A stretch of 64,000 nt of DNA from JABDII01 sp963815325 (GTDB lineage Bacteria; Gemmatimonadota; Gemmatimonadetes; Gemmatimonadales; GWC2-71-9), in contig CAWFGG010000005.1 in NCBI GenBank assembly GCA_963815325.1, positions 248,001 through 312,000 of the forward strand, written 5' to 3'. Made by a program: the position numbers and the translations under genes. Under the pieces are notes generated by a model. The model had not been told where the DNA came from and did no database searches. It saw nothing but the letters and a program-made list of their open reading frames with translations. Numbering within the stretch: position 1 is the first letter of the stretch; each line of letters opens with the position of its first letter. Shown in pieces: positions 19,135 to 30,700 of the stretch.

Positions 19135-20551
19135 TCACAGCACGAAGCCGAACACCACGAACAGCACCAACGCCCCCGTCGCCGTTATCAGGGCATAGGG
19201 CAACTGGGTCCGCACGTGGTCGATATGGTCGGTGGCCGAGGCCATGGAGGCCACGATGGTGGTGTCGGATATAGGCGAGCAATGGTCGCCGAAGATCCCG
19301 CCGCCCAGGGCCGCCGCCAGGGTCAGGCTCGGCGGCAGGCCCAGGATGGCGATCATGGGAATCACGATCGGAATCATGATGGCGAACGTGCCCCACGAGG
19401 TTCCCGTGGCGAAGGCGATGAAGCAGGCCAAGAGAAAGATAGTGGCCGGCACCAGACCTGGATGGAGCGCCGCCTGGGCCGCCTGGGCCACGAACACCCC
19501 CGTCCCGAGGGCCCGGGTCGTGATGCCGATCGCGAAGGCCAAGGCCAGCACGATCACCAGCGGAGTCAGGCCCTGGATGCCCTTGATGGCGCTCTCGGTG
19601 ATCTCGCCGGTGGTCATGATCCCCTGAACCCGGTAGATGACCGCGGCGAGCAGGAGTCCGGTGATCACGCCCCAGAGCACCGCCCGCGATCCGCTCCCCT
19701 GCATGATGTTCCCGTCCCCGGTCAGCCAGAGCACTACCGGCACCATGGCCACCATGGTGACGATCGGAACGACCATGTTGAGGGCCCGCTCCGGCGCTCC
19801 CGGCTTCTTCTGGGTCATGGCGACATCGGTCGCGATCATCGGCGTCGCCCCGTCGCGCAGCAGCTTGCCTTCCTCCCGTACCCGGCGTTCCGCCTCCCGC
19901 ATGGGCCCGATGTTCCAGCCGGTCAGCACCACGATCAACGCGAGCACAATGGCCAGGATGGCGTAGAAGTTGAGCGGCAGCGCCGCCACCAGGAGCGACA
20001 CCGGGTTCTCGACCCCTTGGGCGATGAGCAGCCCGATGACGTAGGCGCCCCATGCGTTGAGCGGGATCAAAATGCACTTGGGCGAGCAGGTGGCGTCGAT
20101 GATGTAGGCCAGCTTCTCCCGCGACATCCGGCACTTGTCGAACAAGGGCCGCGCCACCGAGCCCGCCACCAACAGCCCGAAGTTCGACTCGAGAAACACC
20201 GCCATGCTGACCAGCACGGTCATGATCCCCACCGACCGGGGCGACTTGGCCAGGCCCTTCCGTTCGACCCAGCGCGATGAAGCCTTCCATGCCGCCGGAC
20301 AGCTGGGTGAAGATGATCATCGCCCCGATGAGGGCACTGAACAGGAGTGTGCGCGCGTTGTCGGGATCGGTCACGGCAGTCACGAACACGTCGACCGACT
20401 GGATCAGGCCGGCGAGCGGATTCCAGCCGTTCATGATGGTCCAGCCGAGCAGGATGTAGAGGCCGAGCGACAGATAGACCTGCTTGGTCTTGATGGCGAG
20501 GCCGATGGCGACGATGGGCGGAAGGATCGACAGCCAGCCGATGGTTTCCAT
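19135..20551 (-). CDS. nhaC: Na+/H+ antiporter of the NhaC superfamily (one frameshift)
   Basis: About 471-residue polytopic inner-membrane antiporter. N-terminal sequence METIGWLSILPPIVAIGLAI and the downstream ALGGGIFGDHCSPISDTT and FATGTSWGTFAIMIP are hallmarks of NhaC-type transporters, which exchange sodium for protons or related ions. The frame breaks near 20265: removing one G from a GGG run joins MEGFIAL to VERKGLAKSPRSVGIMTVL, giving the normal protein. A GTG at 20569 in frame is an alternative start; neither has a clear Shine-Dalgarno. The gene is divergent from ctaA. Confidence 0.85.
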
Positions 20552-20754
20552 AGGGTCGCTCGGCGTCACAATCGGGAAGAGAGTCGCGGCCGATCAGGCG
20601 AACGCGGCCGCTCGGCGTGGCAAGACCGGTCAATATGGCGTCCGGACGATAGGCTTGACAAGGTCGGGCCGGGCGCCGTTTCTTGATCCGGCCGGTGCAA
20701 GGTTGTGGGCTGCCGGCCCGAAACGACCAGATAGCCAATAGCCGACGGCGACCA

Positions 20755-21657
20755 ATGACATCCTACACTCTCCTTCGACGAACCGCCTACACCGCGGTCG
20801 CTCTGTCGTTCGCGTTGATCGTGCTCGGCGGCATCGTCCGGATCACCGGATCCGGCATGGGCTGTGGGGAGCACTGGCCCAAGTGCAACGGCGAGTGGTT
20901 CCCGCCGCTCGACCTGCCCACGTTCATCGAGATCTTCCACCGCTGGGTGGCGGTACTGGTGAGCGTCGCGGTGTTGGCCACGGGGGTGGTGGCGTGGCGC
21001 CGGCACCGGCACGAGCCGCGGTTGCTCATGCCGGCCACGCTCGGCGTCGTGCTCCTGATCAGCCAGGTCCTGCTCGGCGCCGTGACCGTCAAGCTCGAGC
21101 TGCCGCCCATGGTGGTGATCGTGCACTTCGTGAACGCACTCTTGCTCTTGACGTCCGTGTTGGTGACGGCCCTTCGGGCAAGCCCGGCGGGCACATTACC
21201 GCCGCCCGCTGACCGCCACCCGCTCCATCGTCTGGCCTGGGCCACGGCACTTGTGGGCTTTGCCGCGGTCATTCTGGGCGCTTACGTGGCCAACCTGAAC
21301 GCCGGCCCCGCCTGCCTCGGCTTCCCGCTCTGCCGGGGCGGCATCCTGCCGCCGCCGGACCCGCTGGCCCATGTGCACCTGACCCATCGGATCGTGGCCT
21401 ACGCCTTCGTCGTTCTGCTCGTGGTGCTGGTCGGACGGGCCCGGAAAGGCACGGAAGCCGAGTCGCGGAGCTTCAGGCTGAGCGCCGCCCTGGCCCTGGT
21501 GCTTGCCGTCGTCCAGATCGGTATTGCCGCGGCCATGGTGCTCACGTTGCTATCCCCGGCCCTCCGGGGGCTCCACGTTATGGTCGGAGCGGCGGTGTGG
21601 ACCGCTTTGGTGGTTGTGATCCATCATTCCGGCAGGACCGCCGCGCCAGCCGCTTGA
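20755..21657 (+). CDS. ctaA: Heme A synthase CtaA (COX15 family)
   Basis: 300-residue eight-helix membrane enzyme that oxidises heme O to heme A for aa3-type cytochrome oxidase. The motif GGIVRITGSGMGCGEHWPKC contains the first loop Cys pair. The second Cys pair is in GPACLGFPLCRG. Histidine ligands are seen in FHRWVAVLVS, VIVHFVNALL, THRIVAYAF and LHVMVGAA. The chosen ATG gives the family N-terminus (MTSYTLLRRTAYTAV); the frame is open for another 24 codons upstream but without conservation. No cytochrome oxidase genes are in the window. Confidence 0.93.
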   Translation: MTSYTLLRRTAYTAVALSFALIVLGGIVRITGSGMGCGEHWPKCNGEWFPPLDLPTFIEIFHRWVAVLVSVAVLATGVVAWRRHRHEPRLLMPATLGVVLLISQVLLGAVTVKLELPPMVVIVHFVNALLLLTSVLVTALRASPAGTLPPPADRHPLHRLAWATALVGFAAVILGAYVANLNAGPACLGFPLCRGGILPPPDPLAHVHLTHRIVAYAFVVLLVVLVGRARKGTEAESRSFRLSAALALVLAVVQIGIAAAMVLTLLSPALRGLHVMVGAAVWTALVVVIHHSGRTAAPAA

Positions 21658-21806
21658 AATCGGGGCGGGACCGCCGTGCGCGCGGGCTTCGCTCGCGCGT
21701 CTCCATGTAGTCCGCACAGCCCTGGGATGCTGTTCCAGGATCGGAATTCGGGCGGTATCTTCAAAGGGCACACCAACCAAGTCCTCACTCCAGCTCGAGC
21801 GCCGGT

Positions 21807-23201
21807 ATGTTCCGTGTGAAGCTCCTTGCCGCTGCGCTCATCTTCTCTTGCACGCTGTCCGGTGCGGTGACGATCCGGTAACGCCTCAACCGGGGGCCGA
21901 GTATCGCCGGGCACTGGTCGCGGCAAACGGCGTCAACACGATCAGTGCAGTGGTGACGATTACCGCGCTCAGGTCGGACAGCGCCGCCGTCAGGGCATGG
22001 CGTCAAGGCGAGGCGCCGGTCACCACGCCGGCCGTCGCCTTCGGCGCCGATTCGATCGTCACCGTGCCCGTGCTCGGGTTGCATGCGTCCTCGTCGTACT
22101 CACTCGAAGCCATTGTGTACGACGGTGGCGAGGTCATCGTGGGCGACACATTGCCCTTCACCGACGGGAACCCTTCCGGCCTGGATCCCACAGGTGGGGG
22201 CTCAAGGCACTGACACGACCCCGGGGTTTGTGCTCCTGGCTCGTTTCCTGACGGACCGGTCGTGGTCGACAACAGGGCTCGTGTGGTCTGGTACCTTTCA
22301 CTCCGTCAATGGCGTCCTCAATTCCGTCCAGGCTCACGCCAGCGCCCATTACACCCTGATGAGCGCTCACCGTTCCCGTGCGGCGATTCCTGGTGCTCGA
22401 CCCGTTGGCACCGAGCGTCGATCAGCTGCAGTGCGTCGGGTGGGACGACCCGGTTTCATGATCATCGTCGTCCTCGCGGCTGGCGACTTCTGGATTCTGT
22501 GCGACGAGGAGCGGGTGATGGACCTCTCCTCGTGGGCGGAGTGAGCAACGCGAACGTGATGGGGACGGTGGTTCAGCACATCAGCTCCAACCGGCGCACG
22601 TGCTTGTTCGAGTGGAAGGCCCTGGATCACTTCCAGATCACGGATCTGCCCGCCGCCGAGCGTACGGGACCGAACGTCAACTTCACCCATGGGAACGGCA
22701 TCGAGTTCGACTCAGGACGGAAACTTGCTGCTTTCATTCCGTAGCCTGGATGAGATCACCAAGGTGGACGTCGCAACCGGCCAGGTCATTTGGCGTTTGG
22801 GCGGCCTGGCCAACCAATTCACCTTCCTCAACGACCCTCAAGGGGGCTTCGATGGTCAGCACGGGGTGCGCCGGGCGGGGCCGGGCGAGATTCAGTTACT
22901 GGATAACCGCCCGAGTCCTCCAAGCCGCCTGGTGCGCTATCGGCTGGATGAGAATGCCATGACGGCCGACCTGGTCTGGGAGTTCGTCGACTCGCCGACC
23001 ACGTGGAGCCGTGTGGGCGGAAGCACGCAGTTTTATCCGGGCGGGAAGGGGCTGGTGTCCTTCGGCACCGCCGGCCGGGTGGTGGAGGTGAGCCCACAGG
23101 GGACGCCGGTCTGGGAGCTCACGGGGCTCGACGGGACCTACGTGTTTCGGGCCCAGCGGATATCTTCGCTCTATTCCCCTGGAGTTGATCCAACACGGTA
23201 G
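21807..23201 (+). pseudogene. Arylsulfotransferase (ASST)-like lipoprotein, broken by several frameshifts
   Basis: A protein of about 460 residues is spread over three frames. It begins with a lipoprotein-like signal (MFRVKLLAAALIFSCTLSG, next frame CGDDPVTPQPGAEY) and an Ig-like domain. A beta-propeller follows, with NSVQAHASAHYTLMSAHR, NVNFTHGNGIEFDS, LLLSFRSLDEITKVDVATG and QVIWRLGG, and it ends at GVDPTR. These are the repeats of arylsulfate sulfotransferase-like propellers, including the HGNGIE histidine motif. At least five indels separate conserved pieces, near 21845, 22200, 22270, 22400 and 22725. Their number could mean either a decayed gene or poor consensus. Sulfotransferase activity is inferred from family only. 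Confidence 0.65.
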
Positions 23202-23240
23202 CACTTGCGAGCGCATATCGCGAGACTATCCAGACCGAAA

Positions 23241-23279
23241 GAACGCGCCCCCCGTTACACAACAACGAGGGGCGCGTTC
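23241..23279. terminator. Bidirectional hairpin terminator
   Basis: An 11-bp perfect stem (23241-23251 with 23269-23279) encloses a loop that itself can form a four-pair inner stem (23253-23256 with 23264-23267). It lies between the convergent arylsulfotransferase-like and repeat-lipoprotein genes. Confidence 0.7.
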
Positions 23280-23308
23280 CGTATTACCTACTAGTTACTG
23301 AGGTGCAC

Positions 23309-24951
23309 CTATTGGACCGCGAACGTAATCGCCATCAGCCCGGGCTCGGTCCCCGCGTAGAGGTTCACCACCATGTAGTACGTTCCCGGGGCGAATGTAC
23401 CGGTACACACCTCAGGCTGGCTGCCTGTAGCACACGCTGTCGTTCCGAACAGTCCGCCCGCGATTGTCCTCGTAGACAAAATCGAGGTCCGCCGCATTAT
23501 CCCAGTCTTGGTTAAAGGTGATCGTCGAAGTTGCGGCAACATCGAAGCGGTAGATGCGGTCTGGGCTGCCCAGAACCGGGTCACTGCCGAGGAACGGGCC
23601 GGCATCGAAGAACCTCACAGACGCACCCGACCCTGGCGCTGGCAGCGTGACCGGCGTCGGTGCGGTCGCGAACTGGTCGGTGCCTGCTAAGGATGGCGTG
23701 AAGCTCCCGTTGCCAACTGTCAAGCCGGAGCTGGTAGGCAAATCGAGCAAAAACTGCGGTGCGGCCGTGGCAATGACGCCCGAAATGGTGAACGTTCCTG
23801 AGAAGCCAGGCGCGGGAACCACATCAATCCACGTTCCTGCTGGATCCACCGCGGCGAAGAAGACGCCACTCACGTCAGATGCCGCATCGAACTGGAAGCC
23901 CGCACCGGCGGTCACCCGAATGACTTGGGCGCCAGGGGGGGTAGCATTGGAGAAAGTAACCGGAACGTTCGAAATCACGGGTGACGTCATGACTGCCGTA
24001 CTGAACAGGCTCAGTGGGAATTGCGGCAGCCGCTCATGGATGACGTTCGTCACGGTCACGGTCGTGTCGGTATTCGGGGCCACCAGGAGGAACAGCTGCG
24101 TGCTGTCCGCCGAGAGCCCGGTGATCACAGGTGCCGCGGCACCAGGGAAGGTGACCGTGGACGACGTCTGAAAGACGTACCCGGTTGGCGCCGTGACAGT
24201 CACGGATTGCCCCAGAGTTGGGGTCGTGGTACTGAACGGATCTCCGAGATCGGCCGGGGCGACGTCGTTGATAACCTCGTCGACGCTGTTCACCGTGAAC
24301 ACGAAACTCGGGTCGAAATTCACTTGTACGTTGGTGATAGTTGCCTGACCGCTGGTTGACGGCCCCGGCAACACCAGCATGAAGGCACCGGCTGGATCGA
24401 TACTCACGAGAACTGGAGCAGGGCCACCAGCGAAGCTGACAGTCGAACTGTCGGTGAAATGCGTACCCGGCGCCGCCGTAATCGTGAGCGTGTCCCCAAG
24501 TGGAGGCGTGAGGTTGGAGATTCCGACTGCCAGATTCGCCGCAGGCAGGACCCGGACCGGGATATCAACCGTCACCCCTCCGCCGCTCGCGGTGAGGGTC
24601 GTTGACACGAAGGCGGTCCCGGTGACCTCGAACCGCGCTCGCGTCCACGGCGACGGCCGGACCGCATTGCCGGCGGCATCGTAGATGTTGTTGAACGCGG
24701 TGTCCTCGACCACGGTCACGCCTGCGTTGTTCGACGTCATGGCGAAGTCCGTCACCCCCAGCGCGTTCTCTTGCGCGTCCACGACTTCGATCTGCACCAG
24801 ACTCGGTCTCGCCCTGATTGACAAAGAGTGTCGTTGGGGTTGCATTGACCTTGACCGCGTCTCCGCGGAGATCGCCCTGCGGATCTCCCTTACAGGCCCA
24901 TGCGCCCACTCCGATGGCGAGAACAGCCAAACCACGCATAGTACGATTCAT
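23309..24951 (-). CDS. Surface lipoprotein with three Ig-like repeats and a PPC-like end (two frameshifts)
   Basis: About 545 residues. The N-terminus MNRTMRGLAVLAIGVGAWAC ends in a possible lipobox Cys followed by KGDPQGD. Three related modules of about 90 residues follow, each with a TVTAP.GY.F..SSTV.FPG pattern (for example APTGYVFQTSSTVTFPGAAA), resembling IPT/TIG-like Ig folds. The C-terminus (YRFDVAATSTITFNQDWDN, then TYYMVVNLYAGTEPG) resembles a bacterial pre-peptidase C-terminal domain. Frames change near 24806 and 23473. The start has GAGGGG at good spacing. It is the last gene of the minus-strand run that begins at 35084. Function unknown; likely outer-surface exposed. Confidence 0.6.
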
Positions 24952-25014
24952 ACTCATCCCCTCGTTCATGATCGAATGTTCCGATCCGCGTAAGACACAA
25001 GCTTCAGTGAGCGT

Positions 25015-26469
25015 TCAGAAATCCGGATTGAGCCGCCCCCGGCTCAGGAAGTCGATCCCGAGATACCGGCTGATGTCGACGACTCCTTCCTCCGTCAAAA
25101 TATCGAGCCAATCACCGCGCGAGACTTCGGTCAAGTCGTCGGTGTAGAGCAGTTGATAGTTCCCGAGTCCCGTCCGGTCCGCGAAGATGTAATACCGGCC
25201 CTTGCCGCGTTGGTACTGCCAGACCGTATAGGGGGGAGCCTTCCCCGACCGCGTGCGCGACAGGCTGTCGGCCGGCGTGCCGTACTTCGCGAACACACGC
25301 CCCCGGTCCGTGCGCCATCCTTCCCGGCCCCGGCGTCCCGGCTCGGTGTAGTGCTGATTGGCGTAGTCGATCGCCGCATAAAACTGTTCACGGGCCTCGT
25401 TCTTGTCGGTTCCATTCGTCGGGTCCCGTCGCTGCCAGAACTCGGCCAGAAACCTTCGCTTGGCCGTGAGCGAGAGGTCCTTGTAGACCTTGAGATTGTC
25501 CTTGGACTCCGCGGTGTAGTCCAGCGGTTCCGCCGCGGCATCCAACTCCGCCTCACTCATGGTTGCGAAATATCCTTCGTCCCCCACCCGGTCGCCCGCC
25601 CGCTTGATCGAGTCCGCCACCAGCGCGGCATGCAGCCCCTGCATCCGGAACGGGCGGGTCCGCTCGACTGCCTGATCTGCCAGAGTCAGGGAGACGCGCA
25701 TCTGATACGCTCCCTCGGGCAGGCCCGCCAGGTCCATCTGGCCCTTCAACACCCCGCCCCCGGCAGGCACGCCGACCACGGTCGGCGGTGTTCTCACCAC
25801 CACCTGTCCGTCCTGGGACAGGATGGCCACCGCCATGGTCCCGCTGGCTTCCTGCTCGGCATAGGCCTCCAACAAGTAATAGGCCTTGGTCCTGAGCGGC
25901 GTGAGAATCAACTCCTCCGCCGGCGTCACGATGGTGGTGCCGAACTGAATCTGCCCGGCGCCCGGCATGCTGTCCGCCTCGGTCGCCAACCGCATCTCGG
26001 GCGCCAACAGGAGATCCGAGGCGACCGGGTTGGCCGCAAACGCTTCGATGGTCTTCGTACTGACGAAGCGCCGTCCCGTTACCGAATCGGTGACCGCCAC
26101 TTCCAGCTGGTAGCGTCCCGCGGCCAGCGGGAATTCCAAGACCTCCAACGCTTGCGCGCCCGCCATGCCGACTGCTACCGGAGCGCGCCCGCTCCACGAT
26201 TCCTCGTGAAGGGTGAGGCCCGCGGTATCGGCAATGCGGACCGCCACCTGATAGCTCACGTGCATTCCCGGGCTCGCGGCGGTCGGCTCGAGGAGCGCAT
26301 ACGGAATCGCGACAAACGCCTTGCACCGGGTTTGCTGGAACTCCGCTCGATAAAACCGAACCAGCTGAATCTCAGGGCCGGCCTGTGCCTCGATCGTCCC
26401 AGCCGCCGCTGGCAGCATGCCGAACCCGGCACCGATAACTGCCGCCAGTGCAAGACGGCGCTTCACCAT
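25015..26469 (-). CDS. GWxTD domain-containing exported protein
   Basis: 484-residue exported protein of unknown function. A signal peptide (MVKRRLALAAVIGAGFGMLP, ending TIEA before QAGP) precedes a beta-rich region (about 30-310). A C-terminal GWxTD domain (about 330-480) follows, recognised by REQFYAAIDYANQHY, GREGWRTDRGRVFAKYGTP and VWQYQRGKGRYYIFADR. The domain is widespread in Gemmatimonadota and Bacteroidota surface proteins, with no established biochemical role. The frame is open further upstream, but this ATG gives the signal peptide and a modest GGCAGGT site. It follows the PorV/PorQ gene by 64 bases, suggesting one transcript. Confidence 0.85.
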   Translation of the reverse strand: MVKRRLALAAVIGAGFGMLPAAAGTIEAQAGPEIQLVRFYRAEFQQTRCKAFVAIPYALLEPTAASPGMHVSYQVAVRIADTAGLTLHEESWSGRAPVAVGMAGAQALEVLEFPLAAGRYQLEVAVTDSVTGRRFVSTKTIEAFAANPVASDLLLAPEMRLATEADSMPGAGQIQFGTTIVTPAEELILTPLRTKAYYLLEAYAEQEASGTMAVAILSQDGQVVVRTPPTVVGVPAGGGVLKGQMDLAGLPEGAYQMRVSLTLADQAVERTRPFRMQGLHAALVADSIKRAGDRVGDEGYFATMSEAELDAAAEPLDYTAESKDNLKVYKDLSLTAKRRFLAEFWQRRDPTNGTDKNEAREQFYAAIDYANQHYTEPGRRGREGWRTDRGRVFAKYGTPADSLSRTRSGKAPPYTVWQYQRGKGRYYIFADRTGLGNYQLLYTDDLTEVSRGDWLDILTEEGVVDISRYLGIDFLSRGRLNPDF

Positions 26470-26533
26470 GTATACCTGCCTTGAAATCCCGGTCGGGGGG
26501 TCCGAGAACCCCCCGCCGAGGTTCCGATAGTCC

Positions 26534-27658
26534 TTACCAACCAACACTCAGGGTGAAGAAGTTCGTCGGCCCGAGCACGCCCATGTACTTGTAGGCGTAG
26601 TCGAAGCCAACCTTGAACTGCCCCGCCCCGTACCAGAGGCCACCGCCGAACGCGAGACCGCCGAGGTTCTCCTCGTCGGACAACGCGGTCACCAGGGTCG
26701 CCGGCTCCAGATTCCGGTCGCCGGTGTAGCTGTAACTACCGCGCACCGCCGCCCCGAACCCGGTTTCGCCGATCTGGTCGAGCGCCCACTCGAAGCCGCC
26801 GACAGCGCCGGCCCGATTGTTGGTGGGCTGATTGAAGTCGCCCAGGATCGTCACCCGGTTGTTGGTCCCGGCGATCAGGTCGTACGCCAACCCGACCCGG
26901 AAGATCGTCGGAAGCGGGAATGCCTTGGTCCGCAACCGAGCATCCGCGGGCAGGCTCGGGACCGGCTGCTCACCCGGCAGTGGATCCCGGGGGGAGCCCG
27001 TATTCAGGGCGTCACCCGAGTACGACAGGTTGGTGCCGAGGTTGGCCAGGGTAAAGGAGAAGCGCACCGGGTGATTGGCCAACATCGCGTGGAAGTTCGT
27101 GCCGAAGTCGACCGCGAACGCCGAGCCACTGGCGTCGCCCAGCTGGTCGAACACGAACTTGGCGGTGATACCGGCGCTGAACCGGTCCGAGAAGTTCTCC
27201 GCGTAGGTGATGCCGGCGAAGGTCTCGTTCACCGAGTAGACCGAGCCGGTCCCTTCCGGTTGGGCCGCCGTATACACCGGCTGGTTGTCGAACCCGAAGG
27301 TACCCAGCTGGAAGCCGACGGCCCGCGCGCCACCCGAGAAGGGGAACGCGATACCGCCCCAGCTGTACTTGGTCTCCGCCACGTAGTCATAGGTGCTGAA
27401 CATCGCCGACGGCCGGTCCAGCAGTGCCACACCGGCCGGATTGTAGTACAGGGCACTCACGTCCTCGGCCAAGGCCGAAAACGCTCCACCCAGGGCCGTA
27501 CCGCGCGCACCCGCTCCGAGGAGCAGGAACTCTGCCGCCGTCGACCCATAGGGCGTGTTGTCCTGGTTGACCTGATCGGACTGCGCCGTCAACGCGACGG
27601 GCAGGCCCGCGACCAGCGTCGCTACCAGGGCCAACCGGTGGAGGGTTGTGTGCATCAT
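26534..27658 (-). CDS. porV: PorV/PorQ-family outer-membrane barrel protein
   Basis: About 374-residue outer-membrane beta-barrel. The signal peptide ends VALTA before QSDQ. The N-terminal FLLLGAGARGTALGGAFSAL followed by DVSALYYNPAGVALL is the signature of the PorV/PorQ/UPF0164 family. PorV is the type IX secretion shuttle that binds C-terminal sorting domains and SprA in Bacteroidota. The barrel ends in FFTLSVGW with a terminal aromatic residue. Two adjacent ATG codons (27658 and 27655) are possible starts. It lies directly downstream of a secreted protein with a sorting-like C-terminal domain. Whether it works as PorV or PorQ cannot be decided from sequence. Confidence 0.82.
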   Translation of the reverse strand: MMHTTLHRLALVATLVAGLPVALTAQSDQVNQDNTPYGSTAAEFLLLGAGARGTALGGAFSALAEDVSALYYNPAGVALLDRPSAMFSTYDYVAETKYSWGGIAFPFSGGARAVGFQLGTFGFDNQPVYTAAQPEGTGSVYSVNETFAGITYAENFSDRFSAGITAKFVFDQLGDASGSAFAVDFGTNFHAMLANHPVRFSFTLANLGTNLSYSGDALNTGSPRDPLPGEQPVPSLPADARLRTKAFPLPTIFRVGLAYDLIAGTNNRVTILGDFNQPTNNRAGAVGGFEWALDQIGETGFGAAVRGSYSYTGDRNLEPATLVTALSDEENLGGLAFGGGLWYGAGQFKVGFDYAYKYMGVLGPTNFFTLSVGW

Positions 27659-27716
27659 AGATCTCGACTCTCCGTGTTGGGAGGGACGGGCCGAAGCCCG
27701 CCCCCCACCCAAAGGG

Positions 27717-30700
27717 CTACTGGGCAAAGTTGACGACGGTCATCCGGCCGACCCGTCGTGCGTCGCCGGATTCGATATGATAGAAATACACGCCGCTGGC
27801 GACCACCTGGTTGTTCCGATTCCGGACGTTCCAGTCTTCGAATCCGCCAAACTGCGTCGAGTTGTGCTCCAACAGGGCCACCAGCACCCCGCTCGACGAG
27901 TAGATCCGGATGATCGCCTTCTCCGGCAGGTTCACGAACTTGATGACCTTCGATACCGTCGTGGTCTCGAACTCGTTGGTGACGTAGTACGGGTCCGGCA
28001 CGGTGTGCACCCGTGACAGGTCGTTCACCGACGACGGGTTCACCTTGTTGACGACGTCGAAGATGGCACGCAGTTCCACGCCGACGGCCGTCATCGGACG
28101 CACCACCGGAGTGTAGACCCACGGACCGATCGCATTGATAATGGCTCCGGTCGCGTCAGTCCCGTTCCCGCCGGTCAATGCGCCCACATAGTCGCGCAGA
28201 GTCCAGACGGTCCCCGCGGCCGGCACGTCCGTCGTCTCGAACAGGTAGAAGTTGCCGGGCATGTAGATCCCGAACCCCTGGGTGGTCTCCGAGGAGTAGT
28301 TCGCGGAACTCTCGAAACTGCTTCCGTTAACGCCCAGTCCCATCGGCCCGATGGTGGCCGTCTGCTGCAACTGGTACGGCGCCGGGGCCTGAGCACGTCG
28401 GTCACCGGCCGAAGCTGAGCGTCAGTGTATTCAGCGGATCGATACAGATGAAGTCTCCGATCGTCAGCGTGGCCGGGTCGGCGTCATAGCTCCCGCCGCC
28501 CGTCTGGCTCGCGATCGTGACGAAGCCCCAATTCCCCTGGGCTCTGGTCCCGAACGGAATCGGCACGTTGTGGGTCACGTCGATCACCGAGTCCACCGTG
28601 CCGCCGGCACCCCAGAACACCGACATGTCCGCCGACCGGTTGGCCCCGGAGAGGCCCCAAGTGATCGCCCGGTAGTGGAAGTTCTGGGTGGTGTAGTGCA
28701 TCGGCTTGTATACCGACGTCACCCCGGGCAACGAGCCCGCGTTGGTGAAGTTCATCTGGTTACAGTTGTTCGGGCAGTAGCCCCCGGTCGGATTGGGGAA
28801 CGTCTCATTGGCTCCGCCCCTCGGATCGCCTTCGTACCACCGCGGCCCGTCGTAGAAACTGCCCAACGAGGCTCATCCCACCGCCCGTATCCCCGAAGGC
28901 CGCACCGCGCGCAGTACCGTTCGTCTGATAGACGCCCGGCATCGTGATCGAGACCTGGCCTTGCAGCTTGTAGTCGGAGCTGCCGCCGTAGCGACTGGCC
29001 AACCCGTTATCGATGGACACGGCATCGAACGTCAGGGACTCGAACGTCTGACCGGTGCCGCTCAGTGCCTGACCGGCGGCCAGCGAGAAGATGACCGGCG
29101 GGGCCGACCCAGCAAGTCCGCTGTACCAATAGACGTTGGGTATTCCGGCGTCCACCGGGTTCCCCTGCTGGATCGAGTCCAGCCGGGCCGCGAAGTTCCC
29201 CGGCCTGCCGATGAGCGATTTGACGAAGTCACCGAACTTGATGCCCCAGCCGTCGGCAGGCTGCATCGGCCCGCTGAACGTTCCGGTGACCGGGTCGACG
29301 GTCGGCTCCGGAAGATCCGCACACGGGTTGTCCCGCCCGCGGGCCCGTACAGAAGCTCCACACCTCGACCGTATAACGCCGTCGACAAGACCGCCGTGTT
29401 CTCGTAATTCGACGCCGGCGCCCGCGGCACCACCGCCTTGGTGTTTCGGGCCGACTCCAGGTTGGAGGGACCCGACTGCCACGAGTTGATGTCGAACGCC
29501 GTCACCGAGTAGAAGTAACGGAAATTGCTGCGCACGGCGTTGTCGACGTATACGAACGGTACGCCGTTGTCCGACAACTGCGGGATAGCCAGCGCCGTTC
29601 CCGGTCATCGCCGTGTCCGCCACCAGCGCGATGGCCGTCCCGTCCGCCAGAGCCGCCCGCTCACCCAGCTTCACCTGGACGATCTCACCCACCAGCGGGA
29701 TCGTGACGAACTCGATCCGCGGCAGGCCGGGCGTGAACGGCCCGAAGGCCACGGCGCAGCCTGACGTGATGGCAATTTCGGGGGCGCAGAGCGGGTCCGG
29801 ATTGATCTGGCCCGCGTAGTCACTGATGCTAGTACCGGTGTAGTCGAACTGCGCAATCAGCTGGAGCTCGTTCGGCGCATCCACCCGGCCGCGATACACC
29901 CGGTACCCTTCCACGTCGAACTCCCGATAGTTGGGATCGTAGAGGGCGTTGGATCGGGTCGCTCGCCACCGAGAAGAACGGATCGCCGGCGGTTTCCGAC
30001 GCCGTCGGCCGCCACAGCACAGTCACCTGGTTGTCGTTCGGCACCAGGAAGAAGTCCGGCGCATCCGGCGCGAACGGCAGCAGGAATTGGGCGTCGAAGA
30101 TGGCCTGGGCCGTCAACGACTTACCCAGGAGCGAGCCGGGCACCACGAGGTACTCGTCCTGCGTCACCATCGCCGTCGGCGTTGCCGTCGTTGAAGCCGA
30201 GGTAGCCCGCGATGCTGTCCACGATCGGCACGCCCGGGCTGGCCATCAAAGCGGCGTTCCCGTGGATCGGGTCGTTGCCCACCACCTGCTGTCCCGGCGG
30301 CAGGTCGCCGCAGGGCCCGGCCACGCAGCCGCCCACGGCCACCGGGGCCGCGAAGATGTACGACACCACGATGGTCCCGAGCCCGCCCGGCGCAAGCGCC
30401 AAGGGAGTCGAGGACTGGTAGAACCGCATGTCGAAGTGCCGCGAGTTGTTCAGGTAGCAGATTCTGCTCAGGGTCGGATCGCCCGAGTTACAGGGCTCGT
30501 CACCCGCGGCCACGCTGATCTGACCCGACAGGTAGCGGTACAGCTGGGTGGTGTTCTGCGGGTCGCCGAACTGGCCACCGTTCTCGGTGTTGCTGTACAG
30601 CTGAATCGCCCCGGCACCGGTCGGGCTCTTCAGGTACTTGACCCCGACGAACCCGCTGCCGGCAAAGAACGGCTTGGAGAAGATGGCCGGATCGAAGGTC

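Noticed and set aside
20657..20690. TTGACA at 20657 as a ctaA promoter
   Set aside because: No acceptable -10 lies 16-18 bases downstream; the 20570-20754 gap must contain the promoters of nhaC and ctaA but I cannot place them.
28402..28866. Separate small genes within 27.7-31.7 kb
   Set aside because: Each open piece begins or ends in mid-domain and continues in a neighbouring frame, so they are parts of one large secreted protein.
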